Origin: Galbitalea soli
GTDB lineage: Bacteria > Actinomycetota > Actinomycetes > Actinomycetales > Microbacteriaceae
Assembly: GCF_010686725.1 (NCBI RefSeq)
Contig: NZ_JAAGWZ010000004.1
Span: forward strand, 124,001-188,000
Direction: 5' to 3'
Length of the DNA stretch: 64,000 nt
Below are positions 17,990 through 26,284 of this stretch, piece by piece. Both the position numbers and the translations under genes were made by a program. Under the pieces are notes generated by a model. It searched no databases. It had not been told where the DNA came from and saw only the letters and a list, made by a program, of their open reading frames with translations. Position 1 is the stretch's first letter, and each line of letters opens with the position of its first letter.

Positions 17990-19530
17990 CCTCCCCACGC
18001 TCGGCGCGTCTGCGTCGGGGCTCAGTCCTCGCCCTGCTCACCGCGGTCACGCTGCTGCTGACCGGATGCGTCAGCTGGTTCCTGCCGCCCTCCGCGACGT
18101 CGAACCCGACGGGGGAGAAGGTGGCGGCCGACCTCGCTCCCTACTACCACCAGGTCTTGCACTGGAGCGCGTGCGGGAGCGGAATGCAGTGCACCACCGC
18201 GAAGGCGCCGCTGGACTGGTCGAACCCGTCCGGGGCCTCCATCAAACTGGCCCTCATCCGCCAGCAGGCGACGAGTGGTCACTCGCTTGGCTCGCTGCTC
18301 GTCAATCCCGGCGGCCCCGGTGCCTCCGGCTACGACTTCGTGCGCGACAGCATCTCCTATGCGACGAGCTCGACCCTCCAGAAGAACTACGACATCGTCG
18401 GATTCGACCCCCGTGGCGTCAACCACTCGAGTGCGATCAAGTGCTACCAATCGCCGAAGGTGCTCGACTCCTTCCTCTACGACATCCCGGCGGGAACCCC
18501 CGGCAGTGATGGCTGGATCGCCGAGTTGGAGAAGGCGCAGAAGGACTTCGGTGCCGAGTGCCTCAAATACACGGGCAGCCTGCTCGGTCAGGTGGGCACG
18601 ATCAGCGCGGCCCGCGACCTCGACCTGCTGCGCGCGGCGCTGGGCGACACCAAACTCAACTACCTGGGCTACTCATACGGCACGCTGCTCGGTGCGACCT
18701 ACGCGAATCTCTACCCGAGCCACACCGGTCACCTCGTGCTCGACGGCGCGGTCGACCCCACGGTCACGCCCTTCGAGTTGAGCGCCACCCAGGCTCAGGG
18801 CTTCGAACACGCGTTGCGGAAGTTCCTCGCCGGGTGCCCCAAATTGACCGGATGCCCGTTCGGCAGCGACGTCGACCAGGACATGGCCAGCATCCGCGGC
18901 CTGCTCGACCGACTGGATGTCAGCCCCCTCCGCGCGGCCGACGGACGCAAACTGGGCAGCGCGGTCATGTTCACCGCGATCATCTACCCGCTCTACAACG
19001 TCGACAACTGGGGTGCGCTCGTCGACCTCTTCAGGTCCGTGGCGAAGGGCGACCCCAGCTACGCGTTCCAACTCGCGGACGGCTACAACGGTCGAAACAA
19101 AGACGGCACCTACAGTGACAACTCCACCGAGGCCTTCACCGCGATCAACTGCCTCGACTACCCGTCCGACCCGACCGTCTCCACGATGCGGGCAGACGCC
19201 GCGAAGCTCGACAAGCTGGCCCCGGTCTTCGGGCACCTGATGGCCTACGGCGGGACCGGATGCTACGACTGGCCCTTCAAACCCACCCGGGTCGCCGGCC
19301 AGATCACGGCGGCGGGCTCCGCGCCGATCCTCGTCGTCGGCACCACGGGCGACCCCGCCACCCCCTACGTCTGGGCGAAGCACGTGGCGGCGATGCTGCA
19401 GAACGGGCACCTCGTCACCTACAACGGCGAGGGGCACACGGCGTACAACAAGTCGAACGCTTGCGTGAACCAGACCGTCGACAACTTCTTCGTGCACGAC
19501 ACGGTTCCGAGCAGCGATCCGAACTGCTGA
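17986..19530 (+). CDS. Secreted alpha/beta-hydrolase lipoprotein (S33, TAP-like)
   Basis: A 514-residue proteinase of the tripeptidyl-aminopeptidase-like type. The signal peptide ends in a lipobox L-L-T-G-C (Cys28), so it is probably membrane-tethered outside the cell. Motifs: oxyanion region NPGGPGASG, nucleophile GYSYGT, acidic residue in GTTGDPATPY and His in GEGHTAY, with the C-terminal TAP-like domain. Several Cys pairs suggest disulfides. It starts with a GTG overlapping holB by 4 nt. Relatives cleave N-terminal peptides, but the substrate is not evident. Confidence 0.9.
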   Translation: MTSPRSARLRRGSVLALLTAVTLLLTGCVSWFLPPSATSNPTGEKVAADLAPYYHQVLHWSACGSGMQCTTAKAPLDWSNPSGASIKLALIRQQATSGHSLGSLLVNPGGPGASGYDFVRDSISYATSSTLQKNYDIVGFDPRGVNHSSAIKCYQSPKVLDSFLYDIPAGTPGSDGWIAELEKAQKDFGAECLKYTGSLLGQVGTISAARDLDLLRAALGDTKLNYLGYSYGTLLGATYANLYPSHTGHLVLDGAVDPTVTPFELSATQAQGFEHALRKFLAGCPKLTGCPFGSDVDQDMASIRGLLDRLDVSPLRAADGRKLGSAVMFTAIIYPLYNVDNWGALVDLFRSVAKGDPSYAFQLADGYNGRNKDGTYSDNSTEAFTAINCLDYPSDPTVSTMRADAAKLDKLAPVFGHLMAYGGTGCYDWPFKPTRVAGQITAAGSAPILVVGTTGDPATPYVWAKHVAAMLQNGHLVTYNGEGHTAYNKSNACVNQTVDNFFVHDTVPSSDPNC

Positions 19531-19561
19531 GGCCGCGTCGGTCATCCGGCGTCATCGATGA

Positions 19562-19590
19562 CTGCAAGATTGCAGAGCATGCAATAATTG
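19562..19590 (+). promoter_or_regulatory. Operator and -10 of the TetR gene
   Basis: ATTGCA-N5-TGCAAT (19569-19585) is a perfect 17-bp palindrome, overlapped by CTGCA-AGAT-TGCAG (19562-19575). The right arm runs into AATAAT (19583-19588), a good -10 hexamer only 6 nt before the ATG at 19595. Repressor binding here would block transcription of its own gene. The palindrome is seen directly; autoregulation is inferred. Confidence 0.6.
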
Positions 19591-19594
19591 AAGC

Positions 19595-20233
19595 ATGTCG
19601 ATTGCCGAGAACCCGGGGCTGCGCGAGCGCAAGCGCCTCGCGACCCGCAAGGCGATTCAGAGCGCTGTGCTTCGACTCGCGACGGAGAAGGGTCTCGAGG
19701 GCGTGACCGTCGAAGAGATCAGCCGCCGCGCCGATATCTCGCCGCGCACCTTCTTCAACTACTTCGTCTCCAAAGAGGCGGCCATCGTGGGCGACGGGCC
19801 GGAGCTGATCGAGTCGGCGGAGCTCGAGTCGTTCATCCAAGGCGGCGGTGGCGACATCTTCGACGCGGTCGGTGACCTCATGGCGGAGGCGGCGGATCGC
19901 GCGTCCGAGGATCGCGACACCCTGCTGCTGCGGCGGGCGCTCCACAAGCAGCATCCGCACCTCTTCGCGCTGCGCATGGCCGGGATGCGCCAGTTCGAGG
20001 ATGAACTGACCGCCGTGATCGCCCGCCGACTCGCGCACGACGACCCCAGTCTTGCAAGGGACCAGGCGGCGCTGACCTCGCGCGCCCGGCTCATCACCCT
20101 GGTCGCCATCGGCACCCTTCGCCACGCCTGGTCGTGCTGGGCCGACGAGGAGAACGGCGAATCGCTGGCCAAGCGGGTGCGCGACTCCTTCGATCAACTC
20201 GACCACCTGCTGGTGGCAGCAGCAGCCCGATGA
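19595..20233 (+). CDS. TetR family regulator
   Basis: A 212-residue one-component regulator. The N-terminal HTH is canonical: RKAIQSAVLRLATEKGLEGVTVEEISRRADISPRTFFNYF in outline (residues 18-57), with FFNYFVSKEAA as the end of the recognition helix region. The C-terminal ligand domain has no recognisable specificity. Such genes usually sit next to a transporter, but here the neighbour is a tRNA and an element remnant, so the target is not apparent. An operator-like palindrome covers its promoter. Confidence 0.9.
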   Translation: MSIAENPGLRERKRLATRKAIQSAVLRLATEKGLEGVTVEEISRRADISPRTFFNYFVSKEAAIVGDGPELIESAELESFIQGGGGDIFDAVGDLMAEAADRASEDRDTLLLRRALHKQHPHLFALRMAGMRQFEDELTAVIARRLAHDDPSLARDQAALTSRARLITLVAIGTLRHAWSCWADEENGESLAKRVRDSFDQLDHLLVAAAAR

Positions 20234-20272
20234 TCGGCTAAGCTAGCTTGCTGTGTCCCGGCGACGGGCCAC

Positions 20273-20345
20273 GCCGCCTTAGCTCAGTCGGTAGAGCATC
20301 TCACTCGTAATGAGAAGGTCGTCAGTTCGATTCTGACAGGCGGCT
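20273..20345 (+). tRNA. tRNA-Thr (anticodon CGT)
   Basis: Acceptor GCCGCCT pairs with AGGCGGC plus discriminator T. The anticodon stem TCTCA/TGAGA encloses CTCGTAA, so the anticodon is CGT (codon ACG). The T arm is GTTCGATTC. 73 nt, no encoded CCA. An integrase fragment lies 18 nt downstream, so the 3' end is probably the former attachment site. Confidence 0.97.
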
Positions 20346-20363
20346 CCGTTAGCTCCCGCGGAA

Positions 20364-20846
20364 TCACGCGGATGTGGCAGCGTTCGATCTCTTCGGCTCG
20401 GTTGGTGACGGCGGTTGTGCCCACATTGTGCCCACATCGGTCGAGCGTGCACGCTCATTCCAAGCATCGGCAACAGCGTCCAGATCGTCATCGAACAGGT
20501 CGCTGTACACGTCGGGAGTCATGGCTGCGGATGCGTGGCCGAGTATCCGCTGGACCGCCAAGATTGTGGCGCCGGCCGAGATGGCCAGCGACGCGGCCGT
20601 GTGACGAAGCGAGGGCGGGGTGATCTTCGGGAGCCAGGAGTTTCGGTCGCACAGCGTCTTGACTGCGGCATTGAAATGACGACGTCGAATGTTGCCATTG
20701 CGCAGTACGTCACCCTTGGGCGACGGAAATACAAGATCGTCCGGTCGCTTGCCCTCGAGCCGGGCGGTTATGGCATCGGCGAGGAACGCGGGAAGTGGCA
20801 CTGAGCGGCGATCGGGAACGGCGTACTTCATCAGGCTGGAGAACAC
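20364..20846 (-). pseudogene. 3' fragment of a tyrosine-recombinase integrase
   Basis: About 155 residues match only the C-terminal catalytic half of a phage/ICE integrase. Recognisable are RRSVPLP, LVFPSPKGD, the box PPSLRHTAASLAISAG (Arg and His), ILGHASAAMT (second His) and nucleophile Tyr in DVYSDLF. The first catalytic Arg, the core-binding domain and the arm-binding domain are missing. The frame closes with TAG 11 codons upstream of the GTG at 20846, inside sequence unlike an integrase. It points towards tRNA-Thr in the usual orientation. It is a deletion remnant of an element once inserted at the tRNA. Confidence 0.82.
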
Positions 20847-21465
20847 GACATGGATCTTGAGGAAGCAGGGGTGTTTGCCTCCCTAATCCGCCGCTTTCAA
20901 GAAATCGAAGCGCCCCGGGAAGCGCGTAGATCGAGCTGACAGGTCCCCATTCGATATCGAGATCGGGGCGAACATTCGACCGATCCAGGCCCCAAACCTG
21001 GGTACCTCTTCTCCGCACCCACGCCGTCGTTCGATTCACCCAGCGCTCATACTCGACGGACACGGCGCGCATCGAGTCGGCTTGGGAGCCTATCGAACTG
21101 ACTCGGAGTGTGGTGTCGTCGCGTCGACCCGGGAGCCACAGCATGACGGGCGAGCGGTTCGAATCGACAAGCAAGCCCTTCCTCACACTGGGCTTGAGCC
21201 TCGCCCGATTCATCCGGATAAACACACCCGCGCGGTCATTCGTTTCGAATGTCGGGTCGCCGTCTCGAAGCACGACCGGTGGGCCGATCTCTCGGGACTG
21301 CACCATGACTTTGTCCTCGGCCTCCGCATCGATCGGCTCGAGGAAGATCATCGGGTTCGAGACGAGTGGCCAGGGGTGAAGGGAGACATCGTCCCCGTGC
21401 CGAAGGTGAGACAGGAGGGCCGCCACGTCGTCCGCATCCGCGTAGAAGTGAACCGCACCGACCAT
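20710..21465 (-). CDS. Hypothetical protein, probably chimeric at its C-terminus
   Basis: Not recognised. It starts M-V-G-A-V-H-F-Y-A-D-A-D-D-V at the ATG at 21465. It reads as an ordinary soluble protein for about 190 residues, ending around IEWGPVSSIYALPGALRFLE. After that the frame runs 137 nt through the integrase fragment in another frame and gives a basic, low-quality tail. The natural C-terminus was probably replaced when a deletion joined this gene to the integrase. The original gene is likely cargo of the lost element. Base composition looks less GC-rich than the flanks. Confidence 0.55.
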   Translation of the reverse strand: MVGAVHFYADADDVAALLSHLRHGDDVSLHPWPLVSNPMIFLEPIDAEAEDKVMVQSREIGPPVVLRDGDPTFETNDRAGVFIRMNRARLKPSVRKGLLVDSNRSPVMLWLPGRRDDTTLRVSSIGSQADSMRAVSVEYERWVNRTTAWVRRRGTQVWGLDRSNVRPDLDIEWGPVSSIYALPGALRFLESGGLGRQTPLLPQDPCRVLQPDEVRRSRSPLSATSRVPRRCHNRPARGQATGRSCISVAQG

Positions 21466-21773
21466 CACCCAAGTATGACCGCAATCGTCTTCCCGCCTAT
21501 GTCCGGCCCGCAAACGCGGGCCTGGCACCCGGGCCTGCAACTCGCGCTCGAGCAGGCGGAAGGCGCGTCGACGGGCGAAGGCGGCGCACGGGCAGCTACC
21601 GGTTGAGGGAGGTCTCATTCGACCGACCACTCCACACGCGTAGCGCCACGGCGGCGGCGTCACCCAGTTTGGGGTGGGGCGTGAGCCGGGCATCCGTACC
21701 GCGGGTGGTCGGGGGTCGGTATCGTGGGAGCCAGCGCGTTTCGGTGGGGGACGCGCTCGCATGGGGGTGTGGA
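21466..21773. other. Gap between divergent remnant genes
   Basis: No convincing gene in 308 nt. A perfect GCGCGT (21734-21739) and ACGCGC (21751-21756) inverted repeat with an 11-nt loop lies just before the next start. I looked here for a second copy of the tRNA-Thr 3' end, as expected for an attR, and found none. Confidence 0.4.
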
Positions 21774-22355
21774 ATGGCGCTGGGCAAGCTGACGTCGGCG
21801 ACCGCGCACGAGATCACTCCGCGGCAGTCCGCGCCGTTTCGCGGCGGCTTCATCAGCAACCTCGCGGCGCTCGAGAAGGTGCTCTCGCGCGACGCGCTCG
21901 TCGACTCGGTGCGCGGCGGCACGCCCGTCTCCTTCGATGCGACCGACGAGGGGGATGACCACGAGGTGCGTCTCGCAATGATGACGCTCGCCTTCGGCAC
22001 CCGCCCCGCGAGGGCGAAGGCCGCCCTCACCCTCTGCACCCGTCTCGCCCGCACCATGGACGGTCGCAGCCAGGATTGCGTGCTGCTCTCGTCGGTGCAC
22101 GAGACCAGCACCTTCGCCTCTGAGGTCATCATCTGGATGCTCCCGCACGAGCCCCTCGTCGAGAAGGGCATCGGGCGCGTGCAGCTGGGCGACGCGCGCG
22201 GCCAGACGGCCGGGCTGCGCAAGGCTGCCGCATTCAAGGGCATGAACACCCACACGGGGTTCCGCAAGGGTGTCGCGCTCGACCGTCAGACCAGCACCGG
22301 GGATCAGCGCGCCGCCGAGTTCTGGATCTCACGCTTCCTCGACGGGGCGCTCTGA
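21774..22355 (+). CDS. Hypothetical protein, possibly truncated NdpA-like
   Basis: A 193-residue protein I do not recognise with confidence. The stretch CVLLSSVHETSTFASEVIIWML, then LRKAAAFKG...KGVALDRQTS and AAEFWISRFLDGAL, recalls the N-terminal half of 37-kDa nucleoid-associated proteins (NdpA/YejK), where a similar VADFF-x-DFLGA segment occurs mid-protein. If so, the C-terminal half is missing and this is a remnant. The ATG at 21774 has no strong Shine-Dalgarno. It lies in the decayed element next to tRNA-Thr. The comparison is from memory and needs a profile search. Confidence 0.5.
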   Translation: MALGKLTSATAHEITPRQSAPFRGGFISNLAALEKVLSRDALVDSVRGGTPVSFDATDEGDDHEVRLAMMTLAFGTRPARAKAALTLCTRLARTMDGRSQDCVLLSSVHETSTFASEVIIWMLPHEPLVEKGIGRVQLGDARGQTAGLRKAAAFKGMNTHTGFRKGVALDRQTSTGDQRAAEFWISRFLDGAL

Positions 22356-22356
22356 G

Positions 22357-22797
22357 CTACGCGGGCGGTCCGGGCATCCGCACCACGCCGAGTTGCAGCA
22401 TCGACGTGAGGTCGTCGCGGGTCGCCCAGTGCTCGGCGAGCTTGCCGTCGGCCACCCGGAACCAGTGCGTCTGGCGCGCCGAGAAGCGCTTGCCGGTGAC
22501 AGGCCCCGCGCCGTTCAGCGGCCCCAGATTCGTGCCCTCCGAGAGCACCCGCGCGGCCACCAGGTCGCCCTGTTCGATGATCGCCTCCACTGTCATGTGG
22601 ATATCGGGGAACTGCGCGGTCAGCCACGCGACGGTCGCCCTTGTTCCGGCGGGGCCATTCTGCACGCCCGGCTCTTCGGTGCCGAACGGGGACAGCGCGT
22701 GTTCGACGTACACGTCTGCCATCAGCTCTTCGCAGCTGTCGAGGCGCCGCTCGTTCCAGAGCTCCTCGAAATGCCGCCTCACGAGGTCCGCATTCAT
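22357..22797 (-). CDS. SnoaL-like / ester cyclase family protein
   Basis: A 146-residue NTF2-like fold protein. It begins M-N-A-D-L-V-R-R-H-F-E-E-L-W-N and continues with YVEHAL, AWLTAQFPDIHMTVE, GDLVAARV and GKRFSARQTHWFRVADGKLAEHW, the usual order in SnoaL-like polyketide-cyclase relatives. No polyketide genes are nearby, so a stress-related or unassigned role is more likely. It converges on the preceding gene with one base between stop codons. Confidence 0.8.
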   Translation of the reverse strand: MNADLVRRHFEELWNERRLDSCEELMADVYVEHALSPFGTEEPGVQNGPAGTRATVAWLTAQFPDIHMTVEAIIEQGDLVAARVLSEGTNLGPLNGAGPVTGKRFSARQTHWFRVADGKLAEHWATRDDLTSMLQLGVVRMPGPPA

Positions 22798-22871
22798 GCC
22801 TGAACTGTAGGCCTGCCGGGCATCCGTCACAATCACAGTTTCCGGGGGCCGCGGTGTTCTACTCTGGGGCC

Positions 22872-23402
22872 ATGGAGTCCGACCCGAACGGCTCTCCCGC
22901 TGACCTGCCCGCGCCGACCCCCGCCGACGCCCCGAGCGCGGTCGACGGCCCGAGCCCCGCATCCGCCGCCCGCCCGAGCGCGGTCGACGGCCCGAGCCCC
23001 GCACCCGCCGCCGCGCCGAGCCCGGCCAGCGCCGCCGCGCCGACCCCGGTGATCGCCGCCGCCCGTCACTCGCGCGCCGCGACCATCGAGCGGGTCGCCA
23101 AGACGGGGATGATCGCCGCTCAGATCCTCTGGGCCATCGCCCTGCTCGTCTTTCTGTTCGTGCTGCTCGTGCACCGCACCGCCGACGCCATCACCGCGTC
23201 GATCGCGGTCGTCGTCATTCTCGGGGTCGCCTACCTCGGCTTCGACGGCCTCTACGCCGCGGCCGGTCGCCGGCACGCCCGCGCCTCACGCGAGCACTCC
23301 CGCCACGCGAGCGCCGACGGCCTCGGTCGCAGCGAGGGCACCGACGCCTCCGCGAGCACCGGCGACGCGACGGATGACCGCGCCACCCGATTCACCGAGT
23401 GA
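22872..23402 (+). CDS. Small membrane protein with Pro/Ala-rich N-terminus
   Basis: 176 residues. Residues 1-70 are Pro/Ala/Ser-rich and include two copies of S-A-V-D-G-P-S-P-A encoded by a direct repeat 42 bp apart (from 22932 and 22974). Two membrane helices follow (IAAQILWAIALLVFLFVLLV and ITASIAVVVILGVAYLG). The C-terminus is hydrophilic and His/Arg-rich. A TACTCT hexamer ends 6 nt before the ATG, suggesting a leaderless mRNA. Function unknown. Its end overlaps the convergent lyase gene by 11 nt. Confidence 0.7.
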   Translation: MESDPNGSPADLPAPTPADAPSAVDGPSPASAARPSAVDGPSPAPAAAPSPASAAAPTPVIAAARHSRAATIERVAKTGMIAAQILWAIALLVFLFVLLVHRTADAITASIAVVVILGVAYLGFDGLYAAAGRRHARASREHSRHASADGLGRSEGTDASASTGDATDDRATRFTE

Positions 23403-24540
23403 CGCCGCCGAGCCGCCGCAGCGCCTCCTCCAGCACGTCCGGTCCGCACGCGAAGTTGAGCCGCGCGAATCCTGAGCCCTGCACGCCGAAGGTGCGCCCG
23501 CTGTTGAGCGCGACGCGCCCCGACTCGAGCGCGGCGGCGGCGGGGTCATCCCCCCAGCCCTGCTCACGGAAGTCGAGCCAGGCCAGGTAGCTCGCCTGCG
23601 GCTCGCGGTAGCGCACGGCCGGCAGGTGCAGGGCGAGCAGGGAGCTGAGGTAGGCGCGGTTGGCCTCGATGGCGTGGATCGCGGAGTCGAGCCAGTCGCC
23701 CCCGTCGCGGAAGCCGGCCACGGAGGCGTGGAGTCCGAGGAGGCTCGTGCGCCAGAGCACCTCGTCGGGGAGGCCGCGCAGCACCTCGGCTCCGTTCGCG
23801 CTCGCGGCGACCATGATCGCGCACTTCACGCCGGCGAGGTTGAAGGCCTTGCTCGCGGAGGTGACGGTGATCGCGCGGTCGCGGGCGTCATCCGATACCG
23901 ACAGGAACGGCACGAACCGCGCGTCGCGGTGGCTGAGCGGGCCGTGGATCTCGTCGCTCACCACCCAGGCGCTGTACTCGGCGGCGAGGCGGGCGAGCGC
24001 CTCCAGCTGCTCCCTCGGGTGCACGAGGCCCAGCGGATTGTGCGGATTGCACAGCAGGATGGCGCGGGCGCCGTGGCGCAGGGCATCCTCGACGGCGGCC
24101 AGATCGATCGACCAGCCGGCGTCGCCCTCGGCCAGCGGCACCTCGACGGTGCGCCCGCCCGCCTCGGGCACGAGGTCGAAGAAGGGCGGGTAGACGGGCG
24201 GCATGATGATCACTCCGTCACCCGGCATGAGCACGCGACGCAGCACCTCCACGATCGCGACGCTGACATCGGTCGTCGAGGTCACGAGCTCGGGGTCGAG
24301 CTGCCAGCCCCAGCGCTCGGCCGCGAAGCCGGCGAACGCGTCGCCGACCGGGCGGGCCGAGGCGACGTAGCCGGTGTCGGATGCCCGTACTCGGCCGATG
24401 ATCGCCTCCGCGACGACCGGCGCCAGCGGGTAGTCCATCTCGGCGACGAACAGCGGCAGCACGTCGGCGGGGTACTCGACCCACTTCTCGCTCGTGCGCG
24501 CGCGTAGCAGGGAGAGCGGATCGGCATGCAGTTCGGCCAT
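23392..24540 (-). CDS. PatB/MalY-type PLP-dependent C-S lyase or aminotransferase
   Basis: A fold-type I PLP enzyme of the PatB/MalY branch, whose members act as cystathionine beta-lyases. 382 residues from the ATG at 24540; an ATG at 24561 (MIGQAVP...) overlapping the upstream stop is possible. Motifs: FVAEMDYPLAP near the N-terminus, CNPHNPLGLV, VVSDEIHGPLSH (Asp binding the pyridine N), TSASKAFNLAG (Schiff-base Lys) and SGFARLNFA (C-terminal Arg). It lies directly downstream of an ABC exporter operon and may be co-transcribed. Confidence 0.9.
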   Translation of the reverse strand: MAELHADPLSLLRARTSEKWVEYPADVLPLFVAEMDYPLAPVVAEAIIGRVRASDTGYVASARPVGDAFAGFAAERWGWQLDPELVTSTTDVSVAIVEVLRRVLMPGDGVIIMPPVYPPFFDLVPEAGGRTVEVPLAEGDAGWSIDLAAVEDALRHGARAILLCNPHNPLGLVHPREQLEALARLAAEYSAWVVSDEIHGPLSHRDARFVPFLSVSDDARDRAITVTSASKAFNLAGVKCAIMVAASANGAEVLRGLPDEVLWRTSLLGLHASVAGFRDGGDWLDSAIHAIEANRAYLSSLLALHLPAVRYREPQASYLAWLDFREQGWGDDPAAAALESGRVALNSGRTFGVQGSGFARLNFACGPDVLEEALRRLGGVTR

Positions 24541-24557
24541 GGGAACAGCTTGCCCGA

Positions 24558-25361
24558 TCATCCCGCGATGTCGCGTCGTCGCAGGGCGATGACCGTCACG
24601 ACCGCGAGCACGGCGCTCGTGCCGTAGAGCAGCGCGAGGCCCGCCCAGTCGGCGCCGTGCACGAGCGGCGTGTGGCGATACGCCCAGCCGTAGGGCGACC
24701 AGGCGCGCAGTACCTCGAGGCTCTTCTGCTGGTTGCCGATCGCGTTGAGCACGTAGCCGAGGATCGCGATCCCGGCGCCCGCCCCGGTCGCGTAGACGCG
24801 TCGCCCCGTGCTCGCCCCGACCGCAAGCGCGGTCGTGGCCGAGAGCGTGCCGAGCCCGAGGTAGGCCGCCGAGACGGCGACGATTCCGGGCAGGCCCAGC
24901 CCGAGCGCGGAGGGGCCGTTGAGCGCGCCGACCAGCAGCCCGCTGAGGAGGGCGAGCCAGGCGAGCCGCAGCAGCACCGACAGCCCGCGCTCGACCGCGA
25001 CGCGCGTGCGACTGACCGCGTGGGCGAGGGTGAGTTCGAGACCGCCGCTCTCCTCGTCGCCGGCGATCGCCGCGCTTCCCCAGGCCGTCGCCGCGATCAC
25101 GATGAGCACGAAGCCGATGAGCCCGTAGAAGGTCGACTCGGTGTACCCGCCGCCGGTGGTGATCTGGGCGTAGCCGAGAGCCTTGATGAGCTGCGGGGGC
25201 AGGGTGTTGATCAGCTTCGCCATCTGCGACCCCGCGCCGCCGAGCGAGGGGAACAGCGGCAGATAGAGGAACAGCGCGGCGGCGATGCCCGCGCTCCAGC
25301 CGATGAGCGAGCGCCACGAGTCGCCGAGCGAGCGGCGAAGGAGGGGGAACGGCGCGCTCAT
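24558..25361 (-). CDS. ABC-2 type exporter permease
   Basis: A 267-residue integral membrane protein. The ATG at 25361 overlaps the ATPase stop by 4 nt. There are about six membrane segments, e.g. SLIGWSAGIAAALFLYLPLF, YGLIGFVLIVIAATAWG, ALGLGLPGIVAVSAAYLGLG and LALLYGTSAVLAVVTVIAL, and the cytoplasmic motif GDEESGGLELTLAHAVSR typical of drug or lantibiotic exporters. Its partner is the adjacent ATPase; both are probably repressed by the TetR protein. Confidence 0.88.
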   Translation of the reverse strand: MSAPFPLLRRSLGDSWRSLIGWSAGIAAALFLYLPLFPSLGGAGSQMAKLINTLPPQLIKALGYAQITTGGGYTESTFYGLIGFVLIVIAATAWGSAAIAGDEESGGLELTLAHAVSRTRVAVERGLSVLLRLAWLALLSGLLVGALNGPSALGLGLPGIVAVSAAYLGLGTLSATTALAVGASTGRRVYATGAGAGIAILGYVLNAIGNQQKSLEVLRAWSPYGWAYRHTPLVHGADWAGLALLYGTSAVLAVVTVIALRRRDIAG

Positions 25362-26284
25362 CGGGTCTCTCCGTCGTGATAGAGCCGCAGCACCGACTCC
25401 TCGAGGTCGGGCTCTTCGACGACGAGCTCGGCGACCGTGAAGCCCGCGAGCGCCTTCACGCACCCGTCGATCGGGCCGGTGATGGTGAACGAGGCGGTCA
25501 GCCGCGGCGACGGCGTCGCCGACAATTCGAGCGCCGACAGCCCCGGGATGCCCGTCAGTACCCGGCGCGCCCCCTCCGCCGTCACGCCCTCCAGTTCGGC
25601 GCGCACGTGACGGATCGCGGTCTGCCGCAGCGCGTCGACCGTGCTCACGGTGATGACGCGGCCGGCGCGCAGCACCGCGACATCGGTGGCGGCCTGCTGG
25701 ATCTCGCTCAGCACGTGCGAACTGAGGAACACCGTCTGCCCGCGGTCGCGCGCCTCGCGCAGGAGCGCGAGGAACTCCTGCTGCACGATGGGGTCGAGAC
25801 CGCTCGTCGGCTCGTCGAGCACCAGCAGTTCCGGCTCGTGCAGGAAAGCCTGAACGAGCCCGAGCTTCTGCTTGTTGCCCTTCGAGAGGGTGCCGACGCG
25901 GCGGTCGAGGTCGAGGCCGAGGCGCTCGGCGAGCCGGTCGGCGGAGCCGGGGCGCACCTCCCCGCTGATGCCCGCGTAATAGTTCAGCAGCGCGCGACCC
26001 GTGATGCGGCCCTCCAGCCGCAGCTCGCCCGGCAGGTAGCCGATCCTCCTGCGAAGCGCGGGTCCGCCCGTGCGCGGGTCGGACCCGAGCACGCGCGCCT
26101 CGCCCGAGCTGGGGCGGATCACGTCGAGCAGCACCCGCATGAGCGTGGTCTTTCCGGCGCCGTTCGGCCCGATGACGCCGAAAACGGTGCCCGCGGGGAC
26201 GGCCAGATCGACGCCGTCGAGCGCCCGGGTGCGGCCGAAGGTCTTGCCGAGGGCGGCCGTTTCGAGGGCGAGGGGGAGGGTCAT
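25358..26284 (-). CDS. ABC transporter ATPase (multidrug/ABC-2)
   Basis: A 308-residue nucleotide-binding subunit. Walker A GPNGAGKTT, Q-loop region IGYLPGELRL, signature LSKGNKQKLGL (variant of LSGGQ), Walker B LLVLDEPTSGLDP and H-loop FLSSHVLSE. The C-terminal extension of about 90 residues is typical of DrrA-type exporters. The ATG at 26284 overlaps the TetR stop, and the gene overlaps the permease, forming a three-gene operon. Confidence 0.95.
   Translation of the reverse strand: MTLPLALETAALGKTFGRTRALDGVDLAVPAGTVFGVIGPNGAGKTTLMRVLLDVIRPSSGEARVLGSDPRTGGPALRRRIGYLPGELRLEGRITGRALLNYYAGISGEVRPGSADRLAERLGLDLDRRVGTLSKGNKQKLGLVQAFLHEPELLVLDEPTSGLDPIVQQEFLALLREARDRGQTVFLSSHVLSEIQQAATDVAVLRAGRVITVSTVDALRQTAIRHVRAELEGVTAEGARRVLTGIPGLSALELSATPSPRLTASFTITGPIDGCVKALAGFTVAELVVEEPDLEESVLRLYHDGETR

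Noticed and set aside
21466-21773. An attR copy of the tRNA-Thr 3' end
   Set aside because: I searched for the T-arm/acceptor sequence in this region and up to 22.4 kb and found no duplicate.
22872-23402. Pro/Ala repeat protein considered as an adhesin or toxin
   Set aside because: It is short, has two ordinary membrane helices and no secretion or toxin motif.
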